64,000 nt of DNA from Mycobacterium sp. DL440 (GCF_011745145.1 NZ_CP050191.1:4171327-4235326), one strand, 5' to 3'. Positions 42,133 through 51,651 are shown, numbered from the stretch's first letter. The notes: a model not told the origin generated them from the sequence alone. Translations and numbers: made by a program.

Positions 42133-44139
42133 TCACACTTCGATCGGCGGATGCAATCGATCCATCGTGTACTGCCGATCTCGCCGCGCGGCCCACGAAC
42201 TGGCGGCCAGCGAGCCGGCCAGTACACCGAGCAGCACCGCGATCGCGACCCACAACCGTGAGTCGATCCCGCCGACGATCAACTGGCGAAGACCGTTGAC
42301 CGCGTATGTCATCGGATCGACCGGGTGCAGTATCTGGAAAGGTTTGGCGGTGGTCTCCACCGGATAGATGCCGCCGGCCGAGACCAGTTGCAGCATCAAG
42401 AAGGCCAACGTCACCACCCGGCCCACCGACACCCCGAACAGTGCGTTGAACGCCTGGATCAAAGCCAGGAACGCACCCGCCACCAACAGCAGGAACGCCA
42501 CGGTGGACAGCGGGTACTTCGCTTGCAGCCCCACCCCGAAATGCACCACCACGTACATCACGACGACCTGACAGAACACGATCAGCAGGGCAGGCCAATA
42601 GGACGCCAGCACCACGCGCAGCGCCCCCAGACCGTTGACCACCGGGCGGGACTGCAACGGCTTCAACAACATCCAGATGATGAGCGCACCGATGAACAAG
42701 GCCAGCGGCAGGAAGAAGGGCGCGAAACCGGTGCCGAAGGTGGCAGCCGGATTGTGGGTCTGGATGTCCAGCGCCACAGGCGCGGCCAGGGTCCGCGCCA
42801 CCTCGGTGCGCTGCTGCGGGGTCCACGACGGGACCTGGGTCGAGCCCTCCTTGAGCGCGGTGGCCAGTTGCTGGTTTCCGGCCTGAAGCTTCTCCGTACC
42901 GGCGGCGAGTTCACCTGCCCCACTGGACAGTTGGCGCCCACCGTTGGTCAGCTGCACCAGACCGCCGTTGAGCCGCTGGGCGCCCTCGTTGAGTTGGTGT
43001 GCCCCGTCGCGCAATTTGACGACGTCGGAGCGCAAACCGCCGGTGACCGCCTTGGTGATGAACACCCGCAGTTTGCTGTTCGGATCGCCCAGCTCGTTCT
43101 CCAACTGGGTGGCGTTGTCCCTCAGACGGATCAGGCCCTCGTCGGTGGTCGGGTCGAGACCCCGTGCCTGCAGCAGCCGTTGCGCACCGGCCAGGAACTC
43201 CCCGGTGTCGCGCACCGCGGGGTCCGGGCTGTTGCGCAGCAAGCCGACCGCCTGGTCGACGATCGCGGCAGCCTGCGCCTGGTCGATGTTCAGTGCCGCG
43301 ATCCGGTCGGTGGTCGAGCGCACCGCACCCGACAACCGCTGCGCGGCCATGCCGACCTCGTTGGGATCCAGGCCAAGTCCGCTGACCCGGTCCAGCACCG
43401 TGAGCAACGGATCGGTCGCCGTGTCGACCGCCGTCGACAGTTGCCTGGTACCCGCGGCCAGCTGCGCGGACCCGTCACGCGCGGTGACCAGACCCGTGGT
43501 CAGCGCGTCAGCTCCAGTGGACAATCGGTGCGCGCCGTCATTGGCGGCCGCACTCCCGGTGGCCAGCTGCTGCGCGCCGTCAGCCGCCTTCACCAGGCCG
43601 GCTCCGGCGTCGGTCAATCCGGTCAGCACGGTGCCGACCGTGCGTTCGCCGATCTTGCCGTTGATCTGGTTGATCACCTCACGGGCCGCGTTCTGGCCGA
43701 TGATCGACCCCAGGTAGTTGTTGGCATCGTTGAAGGTGAAGCGGATGTTGGCCTGATGCGGCGACCCACCCGACGGTGACGAGATGCTGGTGCTGAAATC
43801 CTCCGGCAGCGTGATCGAGAAGTAGTACTTGCCGTCGGCCACGCCCTCGGCCGCCTCCTGCGCCGAAACCCGGTGCAGCTGAAGCTGACCCGAGTCGACC
43901 AACGCATCAGCGACCTCGTCTCCGGCCTTGATCAGCTGTCCTTCGGCGACGGTGCCCTGGTCCTCGTTGACCAAGGCCACCGGAACCTTGTCCACCTCAC
44001 CGAACGGGTTCCAGAACGCCCACAGATACATCGCGCCGTACAGCAGCGGCAGCAGGATGACCGTCACCAGCGCGATCCGCGGCATCGTGCCGCGCGAGAA
44101 ACGTTTGAGGTCGGTACCCAACGACATTCCGGCTAGCAC
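42133..44139 (-). CDS. YhgE/Pip-family membrane protein (ABC-2 type permease-like)
   Basis: The 668-residue protein has an N-terminal membrane helix (RIALVTVILLPLLYGAMYLWAF) followed by the family motif VALVNEDQGT near residue 60. A very long extracytoplasmic region follows, with heptad-like repeats of Gln/Leu/Ala/Gly (for example GAQRLNGGLVQLTNGGRQLS near residue 390) suggesting coiled coil. Five or six C-terminal helices follow. YhgE/Pip proteins span phage-receptor (Pip) and type-VII-linked (EsaA) families. GTG 44139 has AAGGTGG 9 bases upstream; an internal ATG four codons later is possible. It directly follows an ABC ATPase-like gene, so the two probably form a transporter-like complex. 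Confidence 0.88.
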   Translation of the reverse strand: MLAGMSLGTDLKRFSRGTMPRIALVTVILLPLLYGAMYLWAFWNPFGEVDKVPVALVNEDQGTVAEGQLIKAGDEVADALVDSGQLQLHRVSAQEAAEGVADGKYYFSITLPEDFSTSISSPSGGSPHQANIRFTFNDANNYLGSIIGQNAAREVINQINGKIGERTVGTVLTGLTDAGAGLVKAADGAQQLATGSAAANDGAHRLSTGADALTTGLVTARDGSAQLAAGTRQLSTAVDTATDPLLTVLDRVSGLGLDPNEVGMAAQRLSGAVRSTTDRIAALNIDQAQAAAIVDQAVGLLRNSPDPAVRDTGEFLAGAQRLLQARGLDPTTDEGLIRLRDNATQLENELGDPNSKLRVFITKAVTGGLRSDVVKLRDGAHQLNEGAQRLNGGLVQLTNGGRQLSSGAGELAAGTEKLQAGNQQLATALKEGSTQVPSWTPQQRTEVARTLAAPVALDIQTHNPAATFGTGFAPFFLPLALFIGALIIWMLLKPLQSRPVVNGLGALRVVLASYWPALLIVFCQVVVMYVVVHFGVGLQAKYPLSTVAFLLLVAGAFLALIQAFNALFGVSVGRVVTLAFLMLQLVSAGGIYPVETTAKPFQILHPVDPMTYAVNGLRQLIVGGIDSRLWVAIAVLLGVLAGSLAASSWAARRDRQYTMDRLHPPIEV

Positions 44140-44141
44140 AG

Positions 44142-44882
44142 CTACTCGCCACCTTTCTGCGAACCGGCCAGCTCGGCCAGCGTCGTGTTGGGAACTGCCA
44201 CCTGCGCCCGTACGGCCGAGGCCAGATGGCCGGGCACCCCGTTGACCGTCGCGGTGATCACGGTCTGCTTCTCCCCCAGCGCGATCAGCCGCCCCAGCAG
44301 GATGTCGCGGTTGCGGTCATCGGTGAGGTGGTCGAGGTTGCCGACCACCAGCAGCGGCGGGCTCGCGGTATTGGCCAGCGCGATGCGCAGCAGGATCTGG
44401 TCGAGCTCGGTGAGCCCGTCGAAGTACGCCGTCAGCGACGGCAACGGCAGATCACCGAACACCGGCGCGCACATAGCGGCCAGCGCGTCGTCGTCGGCGC
44501 GACCCACCAGCGTGTACCAGGGCGCGTCCCACCGGCGTTGCTCGGTCACCAGGTCGCGCACCGTCACCGACTCCGACACGGTGTCGAGTTCGTCGATCCC
44601 GGCGAGCGCGGCGGAGCGGAAGATGTCCGGCGCCCGGGTACGCCCGAAAACCGTCAGCTGCCCGCGCGCCGTTTTCATCCGCCCGGCCAGTGTCATCAGC
44701 AGTGCGGTGCGACCGGTACCCGCCGACGCAACCAGAACCGTGACACCGCCTTCGTCGATGTCGAGGTCGATGGGCCCGTATACCGGGCCCCATGGGCCGT
44801 GCATCGCGATGGCACGCGCGGTGATGGCCGGTGGCTTCTGCTCGTCCTCGCCGGTGTCGGGCTCGGGAGTTTGCTCAGGCAT
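44142..44882 (-). CDS. Degenerate ABC-ATPase-like protein partnered with YhgE/Pip
   Basis: From ATG 44882 the protein is 246 residues; the extra upstream frame is low-complexity shadow. It follows the ABC nucleotide-binding fold, but every catalytic motif is altered. Walker A reads VASAGTGRTALL (51-62) with Arg in place of Lys. The signature region reads LTELDQILLRIALA (157-170) instead of LSGGQ. Walker B reads PLLVVGNLDHL (176-186) with no Asp-Glu pair. It may bind but not hydrolyse ATP, or be purely structural. The 2-base gap to the YhgE/Pip start shows co-translation. A M-box riboswitch reads away from it on the other strand. Confidence 0.8.
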   Translation of the reverse strand: MPEQTPEPDTGEDEQKPPAITARAIAMHGPWGPVYGPIDLDIDEGGVTVLVASAGTGRTALLMTLAGRMKTARGQLTVFGRTRAPDIFRSAALAGIDELDTVSESVTVRDLVTEQRRWDAPWYTLVGRADDDALAAMCAPVFGDLPLPSLTAYFDGLTELDQILLRIALANTASPPLLVVGNLDHLTDDRNRDILLGRLIALGEKQTVITATVNGVPGHLASAVRAQVAVPNTTLAELAGSQKGGE

Positions 44883-45070
44883 GGCCCAATCACAACACAT
44901 CCGGCCGGTGCGCACAGGCAACCGCAAACCCCGCCGCCGTGCCGATTCTTGGGTGAACCCTGCGAAAACGCTTGGAGACTTCCGGTGACGACGGTCGCGC
45001 CCAACCCTCGATGCGTCATTGCCGAACTGACGCAACCGATTTGAGAACCACGATCTCGCAGCGAATCGTG

Positions 45071-45100
45071 TTGACATCTGCCTCGTGTAAGGTCTCTAAT
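45071..45100 (+). promoter_or_regulatory. Promoter of the M-box transcript
   Basis: TTGACA (45071-45076) and TCTAAT (45095-45100) with 18 bases between them form a near-consensus housekeeping promoter. The predicted start, around 45107, coincides with the first base of riboswitch helix P1. Confidence 0.75.
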
Positions 45101-45106
45101 GAAACC

Positions 45107-45273
45107 GCGCTTCGTTAGGTGAGGCTCCTACACGAACACAGGCCACTGATCCGACGACGTCGAGAGACGCCCAGGGTTAGGACAGGTCTTCCCGGCCTAA
45201 GGGATGACCCGAAGTGGCTTCCCGCCCCTGGTGGGACACGTCGTGTAGTGCCAAAGCTCTGATGAGGAAGTGC
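45107..45273 (+). ncRNA. M-box (ykoK) magnesium-sensing riboswitch
   Basis: The 5' core CTTCGTTAGGTGAGGCTCCT (45110-45129) is essentially the M-box consensus. Further conserved parts follow: ACAGGCCACTG, then GTCGAGAGACGCC around 45162-45174, and the 3' core AGTGCCAAAGCTCT (45247-45260). Helix P1 closes with GCGCTTC (45107-45113) against GAAGTGC (45267-45273), with one wobble pair. M-boxes bind several Mg2+ ions and switch off expression of transport or stress genes when Mg is plentiful. In M. tuberculosis, M-boxes precede Rv1535 and the PE20 locus. No terminator stem with a U run follows, so translational or Rho-dependent control is likely. Confidence 0.9.
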
Positions 45274-45392
45274 TCGCGCCGGTCGGCGCGTTCGGCCATG
45301 TGCCCAGCTTCCTCTTCAGCGTGTTTGCATCTGACGGTTGCGTCAAGACCAGCGGCGCCCAGTGCGCCCGACAGCGAGGAGGTGACGACGAC

Positions 45393-45476
45393 ATGACGTC
45401 GAGTGACAGTCCGTATCCCAGTCCGATTCGAAAACGTCTGTCCATAAACATCTTTCCGCTGTCGATGACTGCCTAG
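45393..45476 (+). CDS. Small upstream ORF below the M-box (27 codons)
   Basis: ATG 45393 is preceded by an excellent GAGGAGGTGA Shine-Dalgarno sequence (45376-45385). The peptide starts MTSSDSPYPSPIRKRLSINI and continues with seven more residues. It is Ser/Pro-rich at the front and basic in the middle. It lies 120 bases after the riboswitch core and 39 bases before the next small gene. In M. tuberculosis the Rv1535 M-box is reported to act on a small conserved upstream ORF through translation and Rho; this ORF is the natural equivalent here. Function as leader peptide or real peptide is open. Confidence 0.6.
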   Translation: MTSSDSPYPSPIRKRLSINIFPLSMTA

Positions 45477-45514
45477 ATCCGCCACCCCGGACACCCGCGG
45501 TGGGTGGCTGCCGC

Positions 45515-45733
45515 ATGCCTGTCGACGCGGAGAGCTCCGATTCAACTGGAGATGATCCGATGCAGCGCAACACCTTTCTTCGTCATGCCCAAAGCGTGGT
45601 CAAGGGCCTCATCGCCTGGATCCACACAAGGGCATCACTGACCCCGCAGGAGCGGCACAACCTGAGGATGAGCAACACCCCGGTGGCGGTCCTGACCGCG
45701 TCCCTGGGCGGCGGCTCGCATACCGCCCGATAA
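45515..45733 (+). CDS. Small hypothetical protein downstream of the M-box (Rv1535-like position)
   Basis: Three in-frame starts are possible: GTG 45500, ATG 45515 and ATG 45560. The last has CTGGAG at good spacing, so the shortest form is 57 residues and the longest 77. The shared part includes RNTFLRHAQSVVKGLIAWIH and a Ser/Gly-rich tail. No signal peptide, membrane helix or known motif is visible beyond one weak amphipathic helix. Its size and its place below an M-box recall M. tuberculosis Rv1535 (78 residues, unknown function). Homology is suggested by arrangement, not shown by alignment. Confidence 0.55.
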   Translation: MPVDAESSDSTGDDPMQRNTFLRHAQSVVKGLIAWIHTRASLTPQERHNLRMSNTPVAVLTASLGGGSHTAR

Positions 45734-45883
45734 CCGGGCAATCCCAGATGCCGTGGAATCAACCATTTTTCACGTAGTCAACGACGTGAACTGACACCTT
45801 CCATACCGCACCGCACCCCCGCTGGGCGGAGTGATCGGCGGCGGCATCAGGGCCGTCGACGCGGCAGGTGCGACGATGTACAG

Positions 45884-46720
45884 ATGACCGAGTCAAGGAC
45901 CTACCCGCCCGGAGTGCCCTGCTGGGTGGATACCGACCAGCAGGATGTGGCTGCCGCCCAAGACTTTTACGGTCAGCTGTTCGGCTGGACGTTCGAGAAC
46001 GTGCTGCCCGAGGATGCCGAGCAGACCTACCTGATCGCCACGCTGGACGGTCACGACGTGGCCGCGATCGCGTCTGCGCAGACCGGGGACGAGATCACCT
46101 GGAACACCTATGTCGCGGTGACCGACGCCGATACGACGGCCGAGGCGGTCACGGCCGCAGGTGGGACCGTGACCAGCGGGCCCGTCGACGCGGGGCCCGG
46201 TGGGCGGCAGGCCGGTTGTACCGATCCCCGCGGCGGGCACTTCAAGCTGTGGCAGCCGCGACGACGCCTCGGCGCCCAGCTGGTCAATGTTCCCGGCGCC
46301 TGGAATTTCAGCGACCTGCAGACAACCGATCCGCAGGCCGCCGCGACCTTCTACGGGCCGCTGTTCGGCTGGGAATTCGACAACGCCGGCTTCGCGACGA
46401 TGATCCGCCGTCCGGGATACGCCGACCATCTCGCCGCCACCATCGACCCCGGCATCAGGGAACGGCATGCCGCCACCGGTACCCCGCCCGGGTTCTCCGA
46501 TGCGGTCGGCTGGATCGGACAGCTGGCGGACGAACAGCAGCCCGAACACTGGCAGGTGACGTTCGCGGTGGCCGACCGCGACGAATCCGCGACACTGGCC
46601 GAAACGCTCGGCGCCGCCGTGGTTTCCAGCGCGGACACCGAGTGGACGAACACCGCCCTGATCCAGGACCCGCAAGGCGCGCGGCTGGTCCTGAGCCAGT
46701 TCATCCCGCCGACGGACTGA
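45884..46720 (+). CDS. Two-domain VOC (glyoxalase-like) protein
   Basis: The 278-residue protein contains two vicinal-oxygen-chelate domains: PCWVDTDQQDVAAAQDFYGQLFGW (about residues 12-35) and WNFSDLQTTDPQAAATFYGPLFGWEF (about 147-172). RGGHFKLWQP closes the first domain and QDPQGARLVLSQF the second. It belongs to the same class as the protein at 14588 but is clearly divergent. No enzymatic role is established for this class. Its 3' end overlaps the convergent membrane-protein gene by 20 bases. Confidence 0.85.
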   Translation: MTESRTYPPGVPCWVDTDQQDVAAAQDFYGQLFGWTFENVLPEDAEQTYLIATLDGHDVAAIASAQTGDEITWNTYVAVTDADTTAEAVTAAGGTVTSGPVDAGPGGRQAGCTDPRGGHFKLWQPRRRLGAQLVNVPGAWNFSDLQTTDPQAAATFYGPLFGWEFDNAGFATMIRRPGYADHLAATIDPGIRERHAATGTPPGFSDAVGWIGQLADEQQPEHWQVTFAVADRDESATLAETLGAAVVSSADTEWTNTALIQDPQGARLVLSQFIPPTD

Positions 46721-47099
46721 TCACCGAGCGGTGCCTGGTGGTGTAGGTCAGCACAGCCGCGGCGATGAGCACCTCGAGCAGCGCCAGCAGCGTCGCCGTC
46801 GTCATCATCGCCGAGGTCTGGACGGGCGCCACCACACCATGGTGATGCGCAGGCATGGGGGTGTGCAGGGCGATCATCGCCAGGCTCATCAGCGCGATCG
46901 TGCACCAGACGCCGGAGGTACCGCGCCGCCACAGATGACCGGCGCAGTACAGACAACCCACGATCATCGCCGCGAGCACCGCGGCGGCCACCGGGTTGGC
47001 GGTCGCGCCGAGCAAGACGACGTGCAGGCCCGCCGAACTGACCGCCAAAAACGCACACGCCCGCCGCCCGAGAACGCTGCAGGCGTGTGCGGCCGACAT
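46701..47099 (-). CDS. Small four-helix membrane protein with a His-rich loop
   Basis: The 132-residue protein has four hydrophobic stretches (about residues 12-30, 34-53, 62-80 and 95-117). A His-rich loop, LHTPMPAHHHGVV, lies between helices 3 and 4. Cysteines occur in the first two helices (GCLYCAGHLW). The His cluster could bind a metal but no family is recognised. It is encoded alone on the minus strand, divergent from the asparaginase gene and tail-to-tail with the VOC gene. Confidence 0.7.
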   Translation of the reverse strand: MSAAHACSVLGRRACAFLAVSSAGLHVVLLGATANPVAAAVLAAMIVGCLYCAGHLWRRGTSGVWCTIALMSLAMIALHTPMPAHHHGVVAPVQTSAMMTTATLLALLEVLIAAAVLTYTTRHRSVISPSAG

Positions 47100-47179
47100 A
47101 GCTTCATCGTCGCAGCAATCAATTGTCGGCGCTGCCGAAACCCCGGTGCGTGTTTGCGTATCGCCGTAGCGTCTGCCAG

Positions 47180-48259
47180 ATGACGAACTTCGCAGCCCGC
47201 CCGGCCCGGTCGCGACTGGCGATGGGCACAGTCCTTCTCACCGCCGCACTGATGACTGCGTGTTCGACCGACACGAACTCGACTGAAGCGACGACAAACC
47301 CGGATAGTGCCAAGGGCGAATCGACGGCGGGCCGAGTCGTGGTGATCACCACCGGGGGGACCATCGCGACGAGCACCGACGCCAACGGCGTGCGCCGCCC
47401 GACGGTCAGCGGTGCCGATCTGGCGGCAGGCCTGGACGTCCAGATCATGGATGTCATGAAGAAGGACAGCTCGCAGCTCACGCCGGCCGACTGGGACGTG
47501 ATCGGAGCGGCCGCCAAGAAGGCGGTGGCCGAAGGTGCTTCCGGTGTGGTCATCACCCATGGCACCGACACGATGGAAGACACCGCGATGTGGCTGGACG
47601 TCACCTACAACGGGCCGGCACCGATTGTGCTGACCGGGGCGCAGCGCAGTTCCGACGCGCCGGATGCCGACGGGCCGACAAACCTGCGGAACGCGCTGAC
47701 CGTGGCGTCCAGTCCCGCAGCCCGCGACCAGGGCGTAATGATCACGTTCGCCGGTGACGTCTTCCAGGCCTTGGGGACGCACAAGGTGAACACCCAGGAT
47801 CTCCACGCGTTCGGTGGCACAGCACCGATCGGAACGGTTGCCGATGACACCTTCAAACTCGACCACCCCGCACAGCGACCGTTCCTCGGTGAGGTACCGG
47901 CGGTCAGTGCACCGCGGGTCAACGTTGTCGCGGCCTACCCGGGCGACGGCGCAGGCCCCATCGACGCCGCGGTGGCCGCGGGAGCGCGCGGAATCATCGT
48001 GGAGGCACTGGGATCTGGCAATGCGGGTGACGGCGTGGTGGACGCGGTACGTCGCCACGCGCCGGCCGGGGTGGCCTTCGGAATCTCCAGCCGTGTCCCG
48101 ACCGGGGACGTCATCGCCGAATACGGTCCCGGCGACGACATGGTGAAGGCCGGCGCGGTGATGGTTCCCCACTTACGGCCGAGCCAGGCGCGGGTGCTGA
48201 TGATGGCGGCGCTGGCCACCGGTAAGCCGGTGGGCGACGTGATCAAGCGTTGGGGCTGA
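47180..48259 (+). CDS. ansA: L-asparaginase, predicted lipoprotein
   Basis: ATG 47180 gives a 359-residue precursor starting with a positively charged Sec signal and a lipobox LMTAC near residue 29, so the enzyme should be anchored on the outer face of the cytoplasmic membrane. The mature part has both asparaginase threonine motifs: [11 protein letters not shown] (about residue 56) and [15 protein letters not shown] (about 135), plus [15 protein letters not shown]. It releases ammonia and aspartate from asparagine. In M. tuberculosis AnsA has been linked to nitrogen assimilation and acid resistance through ammonia release. A classical lipobox on an asparaginase is notable; the untrimmed frame upstream has no ribosome site. 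Confidence 0.88.
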   Translation: MTNFAARPARSRLAMGTVLLTAALMTACSTDTNSTEATTNPDSAKGESTAGRVVVITTGGTIATSTDANGVRRPTVSGADLAAGLDVQIMDVMKKDSSQLTPADWDVIGAAAKKAVAEGASGVVITHGTDTMEDTAMWLDVTYNGPAPIVLTGAQRSSDAPDADGPTNLRNALTVASSPAARDQGVMITFAGDVFQALGTHKVNTQDLHAFGGTAPIGTVADDTFKLDHPAQRPFLGEVPAVSAPRVNVVAAYPGDGAGPIDAAVAAGARGIIVEALGSGNAGDGVVDAVRRHAPAGVAFGISSRVPTGDVIAEYGPGDDMVKAGAVMVPHLRPSQARVLMMAALATGKPVGDVIKRWG

Positions 48260-48269
48260 GTTATCCCGG

Positions 48270-49898
48270 TTATCCGGCGTCGAGCCCGAGAAGCTTGACG
48301 CTTTCGTCGCGCATGTCGACCTTGCGGATCTTGCCGGTGACCGTCATCGGGAATTCGTCCACCACGTGCACATAGCGTGGGATCTTGTAGTGGGCCAGTT
48401 TGCCCGTGGCGAAGGCCCGTACCGCCTCGGCATCCAACGGGGCGCGGCCCGGTTTCATCCGGATCCAGGCGCAGATCTCTTCCCCGTACTTCGCGTCGGG
48501 AACCCCGATCACCTGCGCATCGTCAATGTCGGGGTGGGTGTAGAGGAACTCCTCGATCTCCCGCGGGTACACGTTCTCACCGCCGCGGATCACCATGTCC
48601 TTGATCCGGCCGACCACCGTGCAGTAGCCGTCCGCACGCATCACCGCCAGATCCCCGGTGTGCATCCAACCCTCGGCATCGATCGCCTCGCCAGTCTTGG
48701 TCTCCTCGTTCCAATAGCCGAGCATCACCGAGTAACCGCGGGTGCAGAACTCACCGGGCTGCCCGCGCTCGACCGTCTCGCCGGTGTCCGGGTCCACGAT
48801 CTTGACCTCGATGTGCGGATGCGCCCGCCCGATGGTGGCGGTACGACGCTCGAGATCGTCGTCGACCAGCGTCTGGCACGACACCGGTGACGTCTCGGTC
48901 ATGCCGTAACAGATCGCCACCTCGGCCATGTGCATTTCCGCCACCACATGCTTCATCACCTCGACCGGGCACACCGAGCCGGCCATGATCCCGGTCCGCA
49001 GCGAGGACAGGTCGAAGTGGGCGAAGTCGGGATGACCCAGCATCGCGATGAACATCGTCGGCACCCCGTACAGCGCGGTGCACCGCTCGGATTCGACGGC
49101 GGCCAACGTGATCCCGGGATCGAACCCCGGCGCCGGGATCACGATCGTCGCACCGTGGGTCAACGCCCCGAGATTGCCCATCACCATGCCGAAGCAGTGA
49201 TAGAACGGCACCGGGATACACACCCGGTCACCGGCGCCGAAGTTGATCAACCCGCCGACGAAGAACCCGTTGTTGAGGATGTTGCGATGGCTCAATGTCG
49301 CGCCCTTGGGGAACCCGGTTGTCCCCGAAGTGTATTGGATGTTGATCGGATCGGTGTTGGACAACTCGGCGTTCCGGGCACGCACCTGGTCCTCGCCGAC
49401 CTGTTCGGTACGCAAGCGGTCCAAATCCAGGGTGCCGAGGAAGATGATGTCTTTCAGCGCCGAACATTCCGCCGCCACCTCGGCCACCATCGTCACATAG
49501 TCCGAGGACTTGAACGCAGTGGCCGCCACCAGGGTCCGAACGCCCGATTGCTTGAGTACGTAGGCCAATTCGTGGGTGCGGTACGCCGGGTTGATGTTGA
49601 CCAGGATCGCGCCGATCTTGGCCGTGGCGAGCTGCAGGATCACCCACTCGGCGCAGTTGGGCGCCCAGATCCCGACGCGATCGCCCTTGGCCACACCCCG
49701 TGCCATGAGCCCCCTTGCCACCAGATCGACCTCGACATTGAGCTCGGCGTAGCTCCAGCGTCGCCCCGACGCCACCTCGACCAGTGCTTCGGCGTCCGGC
49801 CCGGCGGCCACCATGCGCTCGAAGTGCGCCCCGATGGTCTCCTCGAGCACGGGTACATCGGTGGGGCCCGCGTCATACGACTTCATCGCCGTGTTCAT
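48270..49898 (-). CDS. Fatty-acyl-CoA/AMP ligase, FadD35-like
   Basis: The 542-residue adenylate-forming enzyme has [21 protein letters not shown] (about residues 188-208), [30 protein letters not shown] and [22 protein letters not shown]. The terminal Lys is in [12 protein letters not shown]. The overall form matches the FadD35 group of medium-chain acyl-CoA synthetases. It activates a fatty acid to its CoA thioester through acyl-AMP. It overlaps the upstream ligase by 4 bases, so two ligases share one transcript, and it ends convergently with the asparaginase gene. Confidence 0.9.
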   Translation of the reverse strand: MNTAMKSYDAGPTDVPVLEETIGAHFERMVAAGPDAEALVEVASGRRWSYAELNVEVDLVARGLMARGVAKGDRVGIWAPNCAEWVILQLATAKIGAILVNINPAYRTHELAYVLKQSGVRTLVAATAFKSSDYVTMVAEVAAECSALKDIIFLGTLDLDRLRTEQVGEDQVRARNAELSNTDPINIQYTSGTTGFPKGATLSHRNILNNGFFVGGLINFGAGDRVCIPVPFYHCFGMVMGNLGALTHGATIVIPAPGFDPGITLAAVESERCTALYGVPTMFIAMLGHPDFAHFDLSSLRTGIMAGSVCPVEVMKHVVAEMHMAEVAICYGMTETSPVSCQTLVDDDLERRTATIGRAHPHIEVKIVDPDTGETVERGQPGEFCTRGYSVMLGYWNEETKTGEAIDAEGWMHTGDLAVMRADGYCTVVGRIKDMVIRGGENVYPREIEEFLYTHPDIDDAQVIGVPDAKYGEEICAWIRMKPGRAPLDAEAVRAFATGKLAHYKIPRYVHVVDEFPMTVTGKIRKVDMRDESVKLLGLDAG

Positions 49899-51592
49899 TC
49901 CACAAGGTCCTCGTATCGGTATTCGGTGGAAATCGGTTGGCCCGCTCCGTGAGCCGCATCCTCACGCTTGCGCAACTCGACGCGCCGGATCTTGCCCGAG
50001 ATGGTCTTGGGCAGGTCGAAGAACTCGACCCGGCGCACCTTGAGATATGGCGCAAGATGATCGCGGGCATAGGCCATCACATCTTTTGCCGTGTCCGCGT
50101 TGGCTTCCCAGCCATCGGCCAGCGCGACATAGGCCTTGGGCACCGCCAGGCGGGTGTCATCGGGTTGCGGCACCACCGCGGCCTCGACCACGGCCGGATG
50201 CTCGATCAGCACACTCTCCAACTCGAACGGCGACACCTTGTAGTCGCTCGACTTGAACACGTCATCGGTGCGGCCGATGTAGGTGATGAAGCCGTCCTCG
50301 TCGCGGCCGGCGACGTCGCCGGTGTGATAGTAACCGCCGGCCATCACCGCCTCATTGCGTTGCGGGTCACCGAGATAGCCGGTCATCAGGTTGTGCGGGT
50401 GCGCCGCCAGGTCCAGGCAGATCTCCCCCTCCTCGGCCGGCGTCCCGGTGATCGGGTCCACCAGCACCACCGGAACCCCCGGCATCGGACGGCCCATCGA
50501 ACCGGGCTTCACCGGCTGTCCCGGGGTATTGCCGACCAGCAGCGAGGTCTCGGTCTGGCCGAAGCCGTCGCGGATCGTCAGCCCCCAAGCTCTTTCAACC
50601 TGAGCGATCACATCGGGATTCAAAGGCTCACCGGCGCCAAGGATCTCGCGCAGCCCCTCGGGCCGCTCCCCCAGGTCGGCCTGGATCAACATGCGCCACA
50701 CCGTCGGCGGGGCACAGAACGTGTTGACCTTCGCCCGGCGCAACTGGTCCAGCAGTGCCGCGGCATCGAAGCGTGCGTAGTTGTAGACGAAGATCGTCGC
50801 CTCGGCGATCCACGGCGCGAAGAAGCAGCTCCAGGCGTGCTTGGCCCAGCCGGGTGAGCTGATCGCCAGGTGCACATCGCCGGGTTTGACGCCGATCCAG
50901 GCCATCGTGGTCAGATGCCCGACGGAGTAGGAGACCTGAGAATGTTCCACCAGCTTGGGCTTGCTGGTGGTGCCCGAGGTGAAGTAGATGAGCATCGGGT
51001 CGTCGACCGTGGTGCACGCTTCGAACCGGCGCGGTGATACTTCGTACGCGTCGGTATAGCGATGCCAGCCGACGGGAGCGTCGCCCACCACGACCCGCAC
51101 ATAGTCCCCCGGCACCTCGGCGAACTTGACCGCATCGGCGGTGTTGGCGATGGCGAACCGCGCGCCGCCGCGCGTGATGCGATCGGACAGATCTGCCGGC
51201 CCCAGCGCTCCGGTGGTGGGCATGATGACCGCGCCGAGTTTGGCGATGGCCAGCATGGCCTCCCACAACTCGACCTGATTGCCGAGCATCAACAGGACCC
51301 GGTCCCCCTTGCCTACGCCGAGACCCTGCAGCCAGGCCGCGACACGATCGGACCGCTGCGCCATCTCGGCAAACGTGACCTGCTGTTCGGAACCGTTCTC
51401 CTCGACGATCCACAGCGCCGGGCGGTCGTTGCCCCTGGCGATCGCGTCGAACCAGTCGAGCGCCCAGTTGAAGGTGCCGCTGATCTGCGGCCAGGCGAAC
51501 TCCTCGACGGCCCGGCCGTAATCGGCGATGGTGGCGACCAGCTGGTCACGGGCACTGCGGTAGCGGTCCGTGTTGCTCGCGACGACAGTCAT
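49895..51592 (-). CDS. Acyl-CoA synthetase of the acetyl/medium-chain (ACSM-like) branch
   Basis: The 565-residue protein starts with the acetyl-CoA-synthetase-like N-terminal [21 protein letters not shown]. It has [18 protein letters not shown] near residue 198, [31 protein letters not shown] and [21 protein letters not shown]. The catalytic Lys is in [11 protein letters not shown]. The motif [16 protein letters not shown] is typical of ACSM medium-chain ligases. It is the first gene of a two-ligase minus-strand operon. The start is only 59 bases from the divergent GAF-LuxR regulator gene, and a TACCC-N8-GGGTA repeat lies between them. Confidence 0.9.
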   Translation of the reverse strand: MTVVASNTDRYRSARDQLVATIADYGRAVEEFAWPQISGTFNWALDWFDAIARGNDRPALWIVEENGSEQQVTFAEMAQRSDRVAAWLQGLGVGKGDRVLLMLGNQVELWEAMLAIAKLGAVIMPTTGALGPADLSDRITRGGARFAIANTADAVKFAEVPGDYVRVVVGDAPVGWHRYTDAYEVSPRRFEACTTVDDPMLIYFTSGTTSKPKLVEHSQVSYSVGHLTTMAWIGVKPGDVHLAISSPGWAKHAWSCFFAPWIAEATIFVYNYARFDAAALLDQLRRAKVNTFCAPPTVWRMLIQADLGERPEGLREILGAGEPLNPDVIAQVERAWGLTIRDGFGQTETSLLVGNTPGQPVKPGSMGRPMPGVPVVLVDPITGTPAEEGEICLDLAAHPHNLMTGYLGDPQRNEAVMAGGYYHTGDVAGRDEDGFITYIGRTDDVFKSSDYKVSPFELESVLIEHPAVVEAAVVPQPDDTRLAVPKAYVALADGWEANADTAKDVMAYARDHLAPYLKVRRVEFFDLPKTISGKIRRVELRKREDAAHGAGQPISTEYRYEDLVE

Positions 51593-51627
51593 GACAGTTA
51601 TGCTCTACGTCACACTCGGTTGTCCGC

Positions 51628-51645
51628 TACCCCCGAAAGTGGGTA
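51628..51645. promoter_or_regulatory. Inverted repeat TACCC-N8-GGGTA before the GAF-LuxR gene
   Basis: TACCCCCGAAAGTGGGTA has 5-base matching arms. It lies 6 bases before the regulator ATG and about 36 bases before the divergent ligase start. The placement suits autoregulation plus control of the ligase operon. The 8-base spacer differs from the 5-base spacer of the copper-type sites near 5.9 kb, so these are unlikely to be the same regulator's sites. Confidence 0.5.
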
Positions 51646-51651
51646 CCTACG

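Noticed and set aside
51628..51645. Third copper-type operator (TACCC...GGGTA)
   Set aside because: The spacer is 8 bases rather than 5 and the neighbouring genes have no metal link, so it is listed only as a local inverted repeat.
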